A program made the position numbers and the translations under genes. 42,467 nucleotides of DNA from Chara braunii (lineage: Eukaryota; Streptophyta; Charophyceae; Charales; Characeae), in assembly GCA_003427395.1 (NCBI GenBank), contig BFEA01000183.1, positions 443,990 to 486,456 of the forward strand, given 5' to 3'. Below are positions 30,545 to 41,700 of the stretch, one piece after another. The notes under the pieces are model-generated. The model saw nothing but the letters and a program-made list of their open reading frames with translations, ran no database searches and was not told the origin of the DNA. How positions within the stretch are numbered: position 1 is the stretch's first letter; each line of letters begins with the position of its first letter.

Positions 30545-33233
30545 TCCGACAGTATCCCAGACCTCATTAAGCGGCGTCCCCGTCGCTTGGAGAACTATAT
30601 GCACACAACAGAAGGTTTTCGACAAGCAAGTCGTCAAATCCGAATCCTGGGATGAGATGTGGCTTAGGATTGACGTTGTCACCTCACTTTTCATTGAAGT
30701 GGGGATACTTGATCTGTACTACAGTATATGAAATAATTAAGTATGACAACGCGCCTTTCCTCTCCCCACTCCCTTAGACTTTTGATCCAGGTATTCGTTG
30801 GTTGTTTTTCAGGGTTGGTGTTCACGTACGAACTCATCCCGTCAAACGCGGGTCTTAACCGAGACGTTGGTTGTTCAACTCTTGATATTACGTGTCCAAA
30901 GTCGCCTGTTGTCCTGCCCGAAGCCTAATACAGGAGGATAGCGGTCTCCATCATGACTCACCACAGTCCTGCTGGTCAGGCCGGAGCCACGGCCCACCGC
31001 GTTGTTGTTTATCGGTGGTTGCCCTCGTTGGTTGTGCAACGATGGGATATTCATCCTATCTTTTTAAAATTCATAGATTTCATGACTAATCTCGACCCCT
31101 TCGACATCCACCTGAACAGATCCCTTCACTGGGGTGACCATCCCCTCTAGTCCCTCTTCTAGGCCATAGTCGAAGGGTTCGCTGTCTGGTTATGCTAGGT
31201 CAGCAGCCCACGCTGGGAGTTACATCTCAACGATGACAATTTTCCACCATAGGCTTGATAATTTACGCCCTCGGGTTAACCCTTGAAGTTGATGAACGAT
31301 GTTTCTTTTAAATATACCAAATAAATGAGATTTTTCAATAAATTGAGCAATCGTCAGGTTGCCACTCAGGGTTGTGCCCTCCAAGTCTTTGATCATAGCT
31401 CGGTGAGGCACGCACCTCGGGGTCATTTTGTATTATTAAAAAAAAAAACATTTTAAAATAAATATTTGTTGACTCTTTGCTTGTCTGAAACCAACAAAAT
31501 AAACATCCCATTCAAAATTGATCGTAAACTTTTTAACTTATTGAAAAAAAAAAAGTTTGTCCATGTCGTAGCATGGTTTCTCAAACAGGTACATATAATC
31601 AATCCTTCCAACATCTTGGTCATACAACCTTTTACTGACTTTCACACAAGGTACTGATCCACCCGTTCCTCTACCATCATCTCTAAGCCTCGGATGAGTC
31701 CAATAGTGATAGACAAAGGGAAATATTGACTCACAAAAGACCCAAACCATAGACAAGGATTCACTCACAAATGTGAAAGTGTTTGTGGTCACCAACGCAT
31801 CCCCTTTGGATACATATATAAATATAAAATATGTTACGATGAGTCAGCCTTGTGACTCATCTCTCTCATCAACATTGTCTGCTTTCAAATGTTTATGTGT
31901 TTCCTTATATTATTTTAATCTTTAGTCTATCAAAACGTAAGGAAATAACTATTTTCCTTCCCAGACTGTATTCTACTCACCCATGTTCTCTCTTACCCAA
32001 CAAAACTTCAATTTTATCTAGGAGTTCATATCTCTACTTGTTTCTAAACTAGGAAGGTGCTATCCAACCCCAGTATCTAATGAAGTTCTACTCTGTCACC
32101 GTAGGATGTCCTGGGGATTGTCTGTCCAGCGCTGGCAACCAACCTCCCATGTGCATCAAACTCAGTCATGCCTGCCTTAATGTACCTGACAAAAATCTCA
32201 CAATTGTCCTTGAAGTGTTCTTCTTCTACTACCCCTAGGTCCTGCTCACATAGACAAACGCCTAGTAAAACCTCTCATCACTTTACAGAGTATCTCCTTC
32301 CTACTATATTCTTTCCGAAAGGTAATATTCAAACCATATCTTACTACCATTGCTAACTTCCAAACGCCTAAGATCATTCAAAAACAGGTCATAATAGTAT
32401 ATTGCGATAATAATAAGTTTGCAATTTTTGAAGGTCATAAATTATTATAATGACTGGTACTTATAGCGAGGACATACTGTCATAGTAATCACAATAATTG
32501 AGTATGTAAATAGTTTTAGCAAGCGAAGAGACAAGCCTAATAAGCATATGTATGGATTGGTGATGAAGGGAACTTATGGTATCCGTTACGATCATAGACA
32601 ACAGTCATGCTGTAGTCAATACATTTTTCAATGATAAATATTTTTGGATACAAAATAATGAGAGTACTACATTCTACTCCCTGGGCCTTGACAAGAGTAT
32701 ATTGTGTCAAGGGGCAGTGAAATCCCCTAAAGGGATAACATCTTAAGCTCCCGAGCCCCGCTCAAGCACCAAGCCTCACTGCTTCACCCTCCGATTTCAG
32801 TATCCGTTCCTTGCAAACTCTTGTCAATTAGTAGACAACCTCATCGTACACGTTCCAGGATGACATATCCTTTCTCGTGATGATGAACCCACTAGCCACA
32901 AAGATAGTTGGGGAATCAGCCCCTACCTCCTTGCGGCATGCAGTAGTTGTCTCCATCATAGACCATAGTCTAACAAGGTTCAAACACTTTCCTCCTTCTC
33001 AGTAGTAATGTAGTCACCATTCCTCAAAGGGTCAGGTGACAACACCCCACTATGGACCAGGAGGATAGTTTCGACGCGGGTCTCACTACTACCTTAGAAG
33101 ACGAATCTATAGCTCCTTCAAGCCATCTGTCAGGGAAAGGATAACTTAGGATTGTAACTCCCTCAAGGATAAACTCTACACATTGACCACCTCTTGAGAT
33201 AATTTTTTTTCCCAAGGAATCGATCATTTCATT

Positions 33234-33258
33234 CACCCCCGATCCCGCGTCGGGGGTG
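33234..33258. repeat. 9-bp inverted repeat, 7-bp loop
   Basis: cacccccga (33234-33242) and tcgggggtg (33250-33258) are perfect reverse complements around tcccgcg. Confidence 0.8.
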
Positions 33259-33299
33259 GATTCTGCGTAGTTTCTCTATCCTTTATAAGGAAAGCAATT

Positions 33300-33650
33300 C
33301 AAACAAACAAGCTCAAAATATAGATGAATAGTGAAATTTGATTAATTCAGACGGATGAATTTAAGTGCACAGTCTATAATAAATAAACTCAGATAGACAA
33401 CTCAAGTAGTTAACCATGAATAAAATGCATCAGATATATAGTTTCACATGAGCAGTATTAAATAGGCTTACCTCAAATAGACTGACATGAATGGATAATC
33501 TTAAACGGATAAATCAAATGAATGGCCTTATGAGAATGGATTTAAGCGCTTAGATTCAACAAGGTATATTCAAGTAGATGGTCCAGGGTGGACGAGCTTA
33601 AGCAACTACCCTCATGCCTGAATATAGTCAACAAGTTGAACATAAACAAG
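33300..33650. repeat. AT-rich degenerate short-period repeat
   Basis: Words such as 'gatgaat', 'actcaa(a/g)tag' and 'agatagac' recur irregularly every 25-35 bp. It interrupts the gag-like reading between 34125 and 33290, probably as an insertion or expansion. Confidence 0.4.
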
Positions 33651-35008
33651 ACGGTTTGACACCTACTTCACTGCCTCACTGACTACACTTAGGATTATGT
33701 GCCTCTTCTTGCAAGCAACTACAATTGGCATAATAAGTTATTCTATTCATTCTGTTCGCCCCCCTTTTTGTAGATTTGCCAGACTTCTGACTAAACAGGC
33801 CACCACCCGTAACTTTGCTCGCAAGTACAACCCTTAGACTAATCAAAAAGTCTTAAATGAGTCAACTCACGTGTACGAGTCACGTACTCGATCCACCTTT
33901 GTTGTTAATCTATCCCCCATCTCACTTGTCTTACACGTTCTTCAACTTCTATCTCCTAGCTAAATCACCGGACTCTACTTATCGACAATAAGTATCATAT
34001 GCAACTTTCACCTACCCTCACCTCCTAAAGTCACTCCCTAGAGATTCTAACATTTTTCTCACTACCCCTGCCCATCCTTAACTCCTTCACAATTCTTGAC
34101 TTTCTTAAATGCTCGTTCAAAGCTTCATATAATTTTCTTGTAAAGCAAGTAGGAGATCAACCCGCAACTCTCTAGTTGACATAACAAGAACATCACAAGG
34201 GAGACGCACAATCTCCGGTCGAATGATGCGGATTGAGAGACGACAAAAGGATCAGGAACATGAGGATTTGACTGAAACTCTGGTTGGCAGGATCGAGGAA
34301 AGACGGTCAATCGTCTTTCTTAAGCAGAGGAAGAAGGCGGTGAATAAGGTGCAAAGCGAGGACGATTGTGTGGCTCGATACGTGGAGGAGATGCGCCGTA
34401 ACGTCTTTCATACTTACACGAACAATAAGTCATCTTCCCTGGAGACGAGGTACTCTCACCCCACTCGTCCTGAAGCCTACGAGCCTTTACCCCTCCTTCC
34501 TTCTCTTCTATACCTTCATCTCCTTTTTTTCAATCCTCTCACTCTTTGGGCAAATCTATAGGCCTCTCGGCGACTTTCCCTTACCTTCCGCTTCTTCCTC
34601 TCCCAGTACCAGTTTCATGGTCTTTGGGTGCCATATTAATATGAGGACAATAGTTAGACAATAGAGTCTTTAAAGTTATCTGACCTTATACGATCGGTCT
34701 TTGAGAGATTCTAGATACCCTCAAATTACTATCAATGAAATACTTCTCCTTTCTATTTTCTAGGGCGACCCTTCTCACTACTTATCGCTGACTCTCGCCT
34801 TACTTGTACCACCTATTCGCTTCTAGTATCTATTCCGTTCTATAAATCTTCAAGTGGTTTATACGCTATGACCACCGTTGCATACTCCTCACTCAGAATC
34901 CTTAGTCAAATTATATCCCGGTAAGTAGATTAGAGTTGTCGTTTTACTTAGATCATCGATTTACCATACCCGAGTTCGTTCACTAAGAACCTCGGCTAGG
35001 AAGCGAAA

Positions 35009-35026
35009 TTCCCGGCAACGGCGCCA
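35009..35026 (-). other. Retrotransposon primer-binding site
   Basis: On the minus strand the sequence is TGGCGCCGTTGCCGGGAA, starting with TGG (complement of tRNA CCA) and matching the widespread plant Ty3/gypsy PBS TGGCGCCGTTGCCGGGGA except near its end. It lies two bases from a TG/CA LTR edge (35029), exactly the expected spacing. Confidence 0.85.
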
Positions 35027-35028
35027 CC

Positions 35029-35480
35029 TGTCGCGCGTGGCGGTCCCACACCCAGACGCAAAGTAGTTTTGTGTCGGACCTCACGGTCGTGTCATGCAGG
35101 AGTCTTTTTTTGTCACCTTAACGAAGCACCACTCAGACCGTGCGCGCGTGCTATACCTCTCGCGACTCCCTACGACAGGTTAGGGATCCCGCGAGGTACA
35201 ACATACCTCCACCAGGGGGAGCTGTCACCATCCCTTAGGTGGATATATCCCTGCTGAGCTACTGACCCACGTGCGAAGGCTTTTACATGCAATCGCAGAG
35301 GTAGGTCAGCCAAGGGCGTTTTCTCGATCACCGTAGCATAGGCATACACGTGGTAGAACGCCTTAAGACTGACTCGTATGTCCCGCCCCGAGGTGCTAAC
35401 TCCCTGGACTGACTATCTCATCAGGTCGACTTTCTCGGGCTGTCTTTCACGCTTAGCTAACTATAACAATGACTCTATGT
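35029..35480 (-). mobile_element. 5' LTR edge of the minus-strand retroelement (outer end undefined)
   Basis: The LTR begins, as seen on the plus strand, with TGTCGCGCGTGG; read on the element's strand it ends ...CGCGCGACA, followed by CC and the PBS. I could not locate the outer CA end, so the right coordinate is a minimum. No second LTR starting with the same word is visible in the window, implying a truncated 3' end. Confidence 0.6.
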
Positions 35481-35594
35481 TTATTATGTTGACCATATGA
35501 GAAGGTCAGAATCACACCCCTTTGTATTCTCCCATTCTTTCAAATAGAACCTAGACAGATGACTTTCTGAGCCCCAACCAGCTATCATCTCCTT

Positions 35595-35601
<7 letters not shown>

Positions 35602-35637
<36 letters not shown>

Positions 35638-35725
35638 TCACAAACAGAACTGCCCGGTAAAACCGTAGGCAGAGAGAGAGAAGAGGACAACAAACGAGGG
35701 GCTGTGATATATATATATATATATA
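35602..35725. repeat. Two TA microsatellites
   Basis: (AT)n 35602-35635 and 35708-35725, separated by 'aacagaactgcccggtaaaacc' (given here as landmark only in part) and a GA-rich stretch. They may provide TATA words within the LTR. Confidence 0.9.
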
Positions 35726-35739
35726 AGTCAGGGGAGCTG

Positions 35740-36760
35740 AATGAGTGGTAGACCTCACTTTCACAATTGAGGTGTCCTTGTCTTAATATCCCAGATGATC
35801 TCAAAGTTCAGAAGACAGCACAAATGTCCAACACATGTGCAGATGCAAGAAAATCACATACACGCATACAGATGCAGACACAAAATGCGCTACAAGCGTC
35901 AACCTTTAACCCATTCATAGCAAGCCACTCACGCCCTAAAACCTTGAAAGACAACATTCCTTCTTCAACCTGACTCCTTTTACCCCAGCCCTGTATATTT
36001 TCAAAGACCTCTGAGTGTGATTTGGACAATTTTAGGCATAGATACAGGGGAAGATTTATTTGCTTCCTTCTTAGGTCTTGTCTTAGGTGTGGGTATCAAG
36101 CCATGTGGAAGTTGAGTTGGAGTTCTACCGACCTGTTATCAAACGATAACAGAATTGCAGTTTCTTACGGATTTTCCCGTAAGTTCTCCAAAGTAACAAA
36201 GACCTGTAGACACAGCACAGTCCAAAAGAAGCTTAACATCCCTTCTTCCCTGAACTGGGATCTAGAATGTTTCTCCCAGACTTGTGCCCTCTGTCTGTCT
36301 TTTATTCTTAACTATTTGTTCGGGCTATTACCCCTTCTAGTTTAGGTGATGAACCATTCTTCATCCTCTTTTGTCCTAAGACGTAGTAATTCCTTTGAAC
36401 TACCTCTTTCCCATCCTCTTTGGGATTATCTTTCCGAGTTTCCCTTCCTTTTCCCAACACACACGAATACATCGCGAATCCAATCTTGTGGAAAGGAATT
36501 TCATGGAGGGAAATCAACTCAAATGTTTCAAGGTAAATGGGTAGTCTTTCTGCGGCAAGATCTCACTTTTTCCCTCTCAGTAGAATCAGAGATAATTAGT
36601 TAGGACTGAACGATGCAGATTGTAGAGAAAGTTAGCGGTGGTATGGCCAACCATTCAGGATTTATCCACTTGTTATTTGCGCCTGTTTGGCAAAAAACAA
36701 ACCTTGTGGGTCTTGGCCCTCTGTGTGCTGAAGCACAATTGGCAGCAGGCTTAACCCATG
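35740..36760. other. Unresolved spacer
   Basis: Small frames (35767-35973 plus, 36022-36345 plus, 36517-36308 minus) have no recognised domain. Part may belong to the LTR. No gene called. Confidence 0.45.
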
Positions 36761-36762
36761 GC

Positions 36763-37560
36763 TGGTCACTGATAAGGCAGGTTTCTCGTGACACCTTGTT
36801 ACTCTTATCATTGGCTAGTCACTGATAAGGAAGGTTTTATAGAATCCTGCTACTCTTATCACTGAATAGACATCAATAAGGCAGGTCATCCGGAACCTTG
36901 CTACTCTTACCACTAAATGAATGCGAGAACCTACCAGCGATAAGACAAATGTCTCAGAACCTCGCTACTCTTATATCTGGCTAGTCAATGATAAGGCAGG
37001 TTTCCCTGCTACTCTTATCACTGAATAGACATTAATAAGGCAGATCATCGGAACCTTGCTACCCTTACCACTGAATGAATGCGAGAATCTATCAGCGATA
37101 AGGCAGGTGTCACGGAACCTCGCTACTTTTATATCTGGCTAGTCACTGATAAGGCAGGTTTTCTTGCTACTCTTATCACTGAATAGATTTAAATAAGGCA
37201 GGTCACCCGGAACCTTGTTACTCTTATCACTGAATGAATGCTAGGTTGATCACCGATAAGGCAGGTTTCCTTCAAACCTCGCTACTCTTATATCAGACTA
37301 GTCACCGATAAGGCAGGTTTCCCTGCTACTCTTATCACTGGCTAGACATCAATAAGGCGGGTGTCCAAGGAACCTTGCTACTCTTATCAGCGACTCAGTG
37401 TAAGGCCCATCGGTGGTAAGGCAGGACCTTTTCATGGAGCCTCGCTACTCTTATCACTGGCTAGTCGTTGATAAGGCAGGTTTCATAGACCCTTCTACTC
37501 GTATCATGCGACCAGTCACTGATAAGGCAGGCTTCATGCGACCCAGCTACTCTTACACCA
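36763..37560. repeat. Higher-order repeat of inverted GATA motifs
   Basis: About 15 sub-repeats of about 40-60 bp each contain '(g/a)ataaggcagg' preceded by 'ctactcttat(c)'. Three different sub-repeats alternate, giving a higher-order period of about 160 bp: 'ctagtca' marks the same sub-repeat at 36979, 37139 and 37298. Many sub-repeats form a CTTATCA / TGATAAG dyad. It is non-coding. Confidence 0.9.
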
Positions 37561-37860
37561 CACAAGTCTTATCAATCGACCAAGTCATTGCCTTTGATGC
37601 CATTCGAGCCCTGAATCGTTGATAGTTTCGAGGATTTATGCTGGATCAGATGCATGATGAGAATTGATCGGTGTGATAAATGGTAGTTGATCATAGCAAG
37701 CTCAAATCAACGGATACCCATCACTGTTTAGGTAGTGTATAGAGAGAAGATTATGAAAAGTTGATCCCTTGCATCCACATCTCCAAAGAAACGTCCACAC
37801 AGCAAGATCGTTGTACCCTTGTTACTAACATAGTCATAGGTAGCAGCCTAAATGTTACAG
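37561..37860. other. Spacer between GATA array and telomere-type repeat
   Basis: Nothing recognised. Confidence 0.5.
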
Positions 37861-37861
37861 A

Positions 37862-37886
37862 TTTAGGGTTTAGGGTTTAGGGTTTA
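37862..37886. repeat. Interstitial telomere-type repeat (TTTAGGG)3.5
   Basis: Three perfect TTTAGGG units and a partial fourth. This is the Arabidopsis-type telomere word, which also occurs as short 'telo boxes' in plant promoters. Its presence supports a green-lineage source. Confidence 0.9.
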
Positions 37887-38139
37887 TGTTGAAGCACACA
37901 TACCTGACTGTTCCCTGCCTCCAGAGTTCCGCCTGAACTCCGGCAGAGCTCCCGCAATCGCCCAATCATTGGTTATATACAACTCATGCAATCGATTGCT
38001 AGCTCTTAGGGTTAGCTGAGGCCAGGGTTAACTTGAAGGGGATCTGACCCTAATCAATAAGGTCGAGAAGGCAGGTACCCGAGAGGACCACAGAAAGATA
38101 CGTACGAAGGAGGATGGAGCAGAAATGGTAAATAGCAAT

Positions 38140-38161
38140 AATAATAATTGTACAAATAATG

Positions 38162-38194
<33 letters not shown>

Positions 38195-38215
38195 TAATAG
38201 TAATAACGATAGTAT
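38140..38215. repeat. TAA microsatellite
   Basis: Imperfect to perfect (AAT)n, longest at 38161-38195. Related AT-rich (AAT)n at 38690-38750. Confidence 0.9.
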
Positions 38216-38216
38216 T

Positions 38217-38588
38217 ATGTTAAGTTTGAAAAGAAGACGTTCTTTTATTGATGTTTCAAATGTGCAATCCACATATACTTTCCTCTACTTATGTCAACCC
38301 TGCCACGACCCTAGGTGCAGCAAGTTCGCTTTGCGTGCCTACGATATCGCGTGGACGTATGCCTGTTGCTCTGCATGCTATCCTAAAGGTTGCCAGCACC
38401 TTCGCTACCCTGCTGCGGCTTGTGTCACTTCGTGTCTGTGTGCGGATGCAGCGCCTCCTGCTGCGTCCTCAGTGTCCCACGGTCTCCTTTTAGTTACGCC
38501 GGTTAGCGGTATCTTCCGGAAGGGTCTAGGGTGCGACACAGACTGCACTCCCATTGACTTGTGCACAGCAACTTTCTTAGACATATAG
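38217..38588 (+). other. Unrecognised 123-codon open frame, Cys-rich
   Basis: The plus frame 38217-38588 would encode a Cys- and Ala-rich protein with many scattered Cys but no regular zinc-binding or disulfide spacing that I recognise. It starts inside AT repeat flank and lacks a signal peptide. I keep it as an observation, not a gene. Confidence 0.25.
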
Positions 38589-38929
38589 GAAATATTAAGG
38601 TAAAAAGAAAACCTCTCAAAACCTCTCTCGTACGTTCAGACCCGACTTTCGCTTATGGCGGGCAAGAGGTTTGCTAGGTTCTTAATGATAATAATAGTAA
38701 TAATACTTATAATAGTAAAAATATAATAATAATAATGATAATGATAACAATACTTCTGCAAGGATCATGAATGTAAGTGAAGTGTAGAGATCAAGTTCAG
38801 ATCCACACCGAAGTCCGAGCAGTCAAGCTGATAGTGCCTCAAGAATCACCCATATGAGAAATGGTATAGCAGAACTGTGAGCCAACACCCAAGTACCGCG
38901 GCTACACTATCAGCAGAACTCGATGTAAC
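38589..38929. other. Spacer with AAT repeats
   Basis: Degenerate (AAT)n around 38690-38750; nothing else. Confidence 0.5.
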
Positions 38930-39445
38930 ATTCTCTCGGAATATCGTTGTCTCTCTCGGTATGCCACTGTACATCTATAGGACTGTGTATCTATGTCTTT
39001 GTCTCGGTGGCTGCATGACTGTGCATTTGTGCATTGCTGTGTGTTTTGACGGTGCACTATGTTTTCAATGTGCATTTCACTGTGCACTGCGTGATCCTGT
39101 CTCGGTGTGGCTCACTGCGTTTCTATGTCTGTGTGACTGTGGTGAGTCTGCGGTGCAAACCCACGCAGTCAACGGCACCGGACCAGTCAGTCCCAGTCCA
39201 GCCCATCAAGTACCATCAGGGGCTGTGTGTACCATGGGTCGATGGAAAGAGGCAGACCAACGAGTTATAGAAGTATAAATCAAGGCAGCGCCCAGCCATT
39301 CATTCATTCCCACGGAAGCCATGCTTCCATATTGACTTGTGTGAGGTGGTCTACAGAGGCCTGAAGTCGAAGTGGGATGAAGAGAGGTAGCGCAGCCATA
39401 GCCGTTGTAGTTAGAGTAGTTGGCGGCCATGGCTGCCATAGTTAG
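38930..39445. other. TG-rich stretch and spacer
   Basis: Irregular 'ctgtgtgactgtg' words to about 39140, then unrecognised sequence. A (A/T)ATTCATT repeat at about 39296. Frames are low complexity. Confidence 0.5.
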
Positions 39446-39860
39446 TATAGGTGTGTATGTATGAGTGTCATAGTGTGTGTGTGTTTGCTGTGTCTGTGTG
39501 GCCGTGCGTATGTCAGAGTGTATCTGTGTCTGTGTGTTACCGTGTGTGCATGACTATGCCGCTGTCTGTGTGTATGGGTCACGTTATTTGTTTGTCTGTC
39601 TGTTTTGTCCACCTGCCTGCTTTCAACTGTCTGTTTACCTCAGATTGTCTGTTTGCCCCTTTATGTCTGCGTTTTCTGTTTGCATGTACAGTCTGCCCGT
39701 CTTGAATGTGGCTTGCTTATATCACTGCGACAGTGCACTGAGTCACAGTATTTTCAGTGTGAGTGACCATGTCTCTGCGAGTGATGGCGTCACTCCACGG
39801 GTGTGTGACACTGTGTACGTATCATTGGGCATATGGGTGACACTGTGCTTGTCGTAATCA
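39446..39860. repeat. TG/TGTC-rich simple-sequence tract
   Basis: Irregular (TG)n and (TCTG)n words throughout; frames read as Cys/Val/Ser-rich nonsense on the plus strand. Confidence 0.8.
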
Positions 39861-40102
39861 TAATGGTGCGGATAAGAACAAGAACCGAGATTTCTCACAT
39901 AGTACATGACGGCGTAGCGAAGGACTAGACTACCAATGCTCAGACCAATCGGCGTCGTACTGCAGACCAAGCATGCACCTTTATCGTCGCAGGGTGTGAA
40001 GGGGCACGGCGCTTACACAGGAGAAATGCTTCAGTCCCTCAATCATACATAGATCAGGAGGAGGGAGATCTGACGAAGAAGAGCTTATGTTGTCACAGGT
40101 AA
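39861..40102 (+). other. Spacer ending in a consensus splice donor
   Basis: The stretch ends with 'tgtcacag|gtaagt' (GT at 40099), after which the sequence becomes TCTG/TTTG-rich. It could be an exon end; no start or acceptor was found. Confidence 0.35.
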
Positions 40103-40210
40103 GTCTCCTTGCCTGTCTGTTTCCTGGTATGTTTGTTTCCCGTTTGTCTGTCCGTCGTCTTTCTGTCTGTTTGTTGTTTATCTGTCCAGTCTGTCTGTCT
40201 GTCAAAATAT
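40103..40210. repeat. TCTG/TTTG-rich tract
   Basis: Imperfect (TGTC)n and (TTTG)n following the donor at 40099. Confidence 0.85.
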
Positions 40211-40371
40211 TTTCCCTTTATCTTTGTGTGCGTAGTAGGTAACAGGTGGGATACTCGTGGTGATCCTGTGCATGCGAAACAGAGAGTTGCTTGGGCGATG
40301 TCGAGTCATGGCCATCTAATGTGGACTTCTATCCGAACTGCGTTTTTTATTTGTCAAATCTCTGAGCTTTG

Positions 40372-40372
40372 C

Positions 40373-40423
<51 letters not shown>

Positions 40424-40436
40424 AATAATAATAATA
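40372..40436. repeat. CAA/TAA microsatellite
   Basis: (AAC)n at 40373-40422 changing to (AAT)n to 40436. Confidence 0.95.
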
Positions 40437-40589
40437 GCAAGAAAGATTAGCAATAGCGAACTTTAGCAATCAAGCAGCATCATGTACATAAGACAAAATA
40501 GTAGTGACCTCGAATCAACAACAGAATTGCGTCACAAGTTTCACCAATAAGAGTACAACTAAAGCTCATAATTGCCAATGCCGGCATAG

Positions 40590-40757
40590 TCTCATCATCA
40601 TCAACGAAGAACCAATGTTGATATCCTATCTGGCGCTCGGCCCACAGACTACAAATGGAAGATCCTATCTAGCCTAACTACAATACCGAATGATGACGTC
40701 AACAGCTCCCCGAAGTACGAGCAGATTTCGGCCAATGCCGTTCGCCTCAAGCACCAG
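40590..40757 (+). other. Exon-like module A ending at a GTATGT donor
   Basis: Open for exactly 56 codons from just after a TAG (40587-40589) to CAG|GTATGT at 40757/40758, phase 0. The reading includes RPTDYKWKILSS and DVNSSPKYEQISANAVRLKH, with balanced, coding-like composition. A diverged relative lies at 41078-41232. No family is recognised. It could be an internal exon of a host gene, an exonised repeat, or part of a transposable element that carries splice sites. Confidence 0.4.
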
Positions 40758-40857
40758 GTATGTCTCTTGCTACACTCACAAACTCAACCCCCCCCCTCAC
40801 TCACAGATGCCACGTGTCCCCTACTCAGATGCCACGTGTCCCCGAGACCATCACGCG

Positions 40858-40905
<48 letters not shown>
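40858..40905. repeat. AAT microsatellite
   Basis: Perfect (AAT)n of about 48 bp between the two exon-like modules. Confidence 0.95.
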
Positions 40906-40906
<1 letters not shown>

Positions 40907-41077
40907 CAATGAAAATAAGCAACAGTGAAATGACAATTCCAGATTACACCTTCACATTGAAAGCCAGATAGTCACATCGTGTCCAGAGAGTAGCATTGCA
41001 CCAATAATACACCAATGGAGGTCCGTAATACTGAAAACCAATGTCAAGGAGAGCATGCTCTCTCCACACAAACGTAA

Positions 41078-41232
41078 GAGTCCAGCCCCCTTCACTCTCC
41101 TACTTGGCGCTCAGCGCCCAGCCTACTGCTACACATCTACTACAGCCTGCAAATCGACAATGAAACTGTTGACATCAACAGCAATCCGAGGTACCTGAAG
41201 ATGTCGCCCATGCAGACCATCACTAATACAAG
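41078..41232 (+). other. Exon-like module B ending at a GTAAGT donor
   Basis: Relative of 40590-40757 with shared DNA words ('ggcgctc.gc.cca', 'gacrtcaacagc', 'ccgargtac') and shared protein text (DINSNPRYLKMSP against DVNSSPKYEQISA), ending ACAAG|GTAAGT at 41233. Alignment by eye needs one frame change upstream. Ends in a different phase from module A. Confidence 0.4.
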
Positions 41233-41588
41233 GTAAGTGCCCTCACGTCATCATCATCATCATCCTTCACCTATCCCCTGACTACATTCCTCATTCATCA
41301 CTCTCTCTGTCACACTCTTTTTTTTTCTCTCTCTCTCTCTTTTTCCCCTCTCCTGCTTGCTTAGTCCATTTGCGCACTTGCCTTTGGCTTCCTCCAATTC
41401 GGCTTCCTCTCCATCTCCCTCTTTCGTGTGCACTGGCTCCGTACCGGCTCCATCCCATCGTTCTTCCGTTGCTTAATCATCTGCACGATGTTATTCTTCC
41501 TGGTCCACTCATGCACATAGCTTGGACCCATGGCTATAATTTAAATAATAAAAATAATGATAATAATAATAATAAAATGGTAACATTA

Positions 41589-41621
<33 letters not shown>

Positions 41622-41700
41622 TAATAATGAAGGTATACAACCTATCTTTCCGGTCGGGTACAGTCAAGATGAGGGTGCGTCGTGTTCGGTAATTCGCGCG
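41233..41700. other. Spacer with ATC, CT and AAT microsatellites
   Basis: (ATC)n near 41250, (CT)n 41320-41340, and (AAT)n at about 41543-41626. No gene. Confidence 0.6.

Larger units (their letters stand above)
30300..34634 (-). pseudogene. Decayed LTR retroelement internal region (gag and downstream)
   Basis: Read on the minus strand, about 400 bp after the PBS an ATG at 34634 opens MAPKDHETGTGRGRSGR, a typical basic/Gly gag start, then stays readable to about 34125 across TAA and TGA codons. Further left are VNEMIDSLGKK (from 33238), KEVGADSPTIFVASGF (about 32930-32880), and a zinc-knuckle remnant at about 32200-32262: a C-x2-C pair, a His and H-F-K-D-N-C, followed by IFVRYIKAGMTEFDAHGRL. 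Coding-like text continues at about 31150-30890 (SVQVDVEGVEISHEIYEF and downstream). Most internal stops are TAA, TAG or TGA where CAA, CAG or CGA would keep the sense, the pattern left by C-to-T decay. I found no reverse-transcriptase YxDD box, RNase H or integrase, so pol is lost, outside the window or unrecognisable. The plus-strand frames 30261-30731 and 34223-34561 are the antisense of this. Confidence 0.6.

Noticed and set aside
30261-30731. 156-codon plus-strand frame as a gene
   Set aside because: It is antisense to the minus-strand retroelement reading, contains a perfect palindrome, and shows no domain.
34223-34561. 112-codon plus-strand frame with coding-like Arg/Glu-rich text and a possible donor
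   Set aside because: It is antisense to the gag-like frame that starts at 34634 and is backed by the adjacent PBS and LTR edge. Both cannot be real, and the minus strand has the better context.
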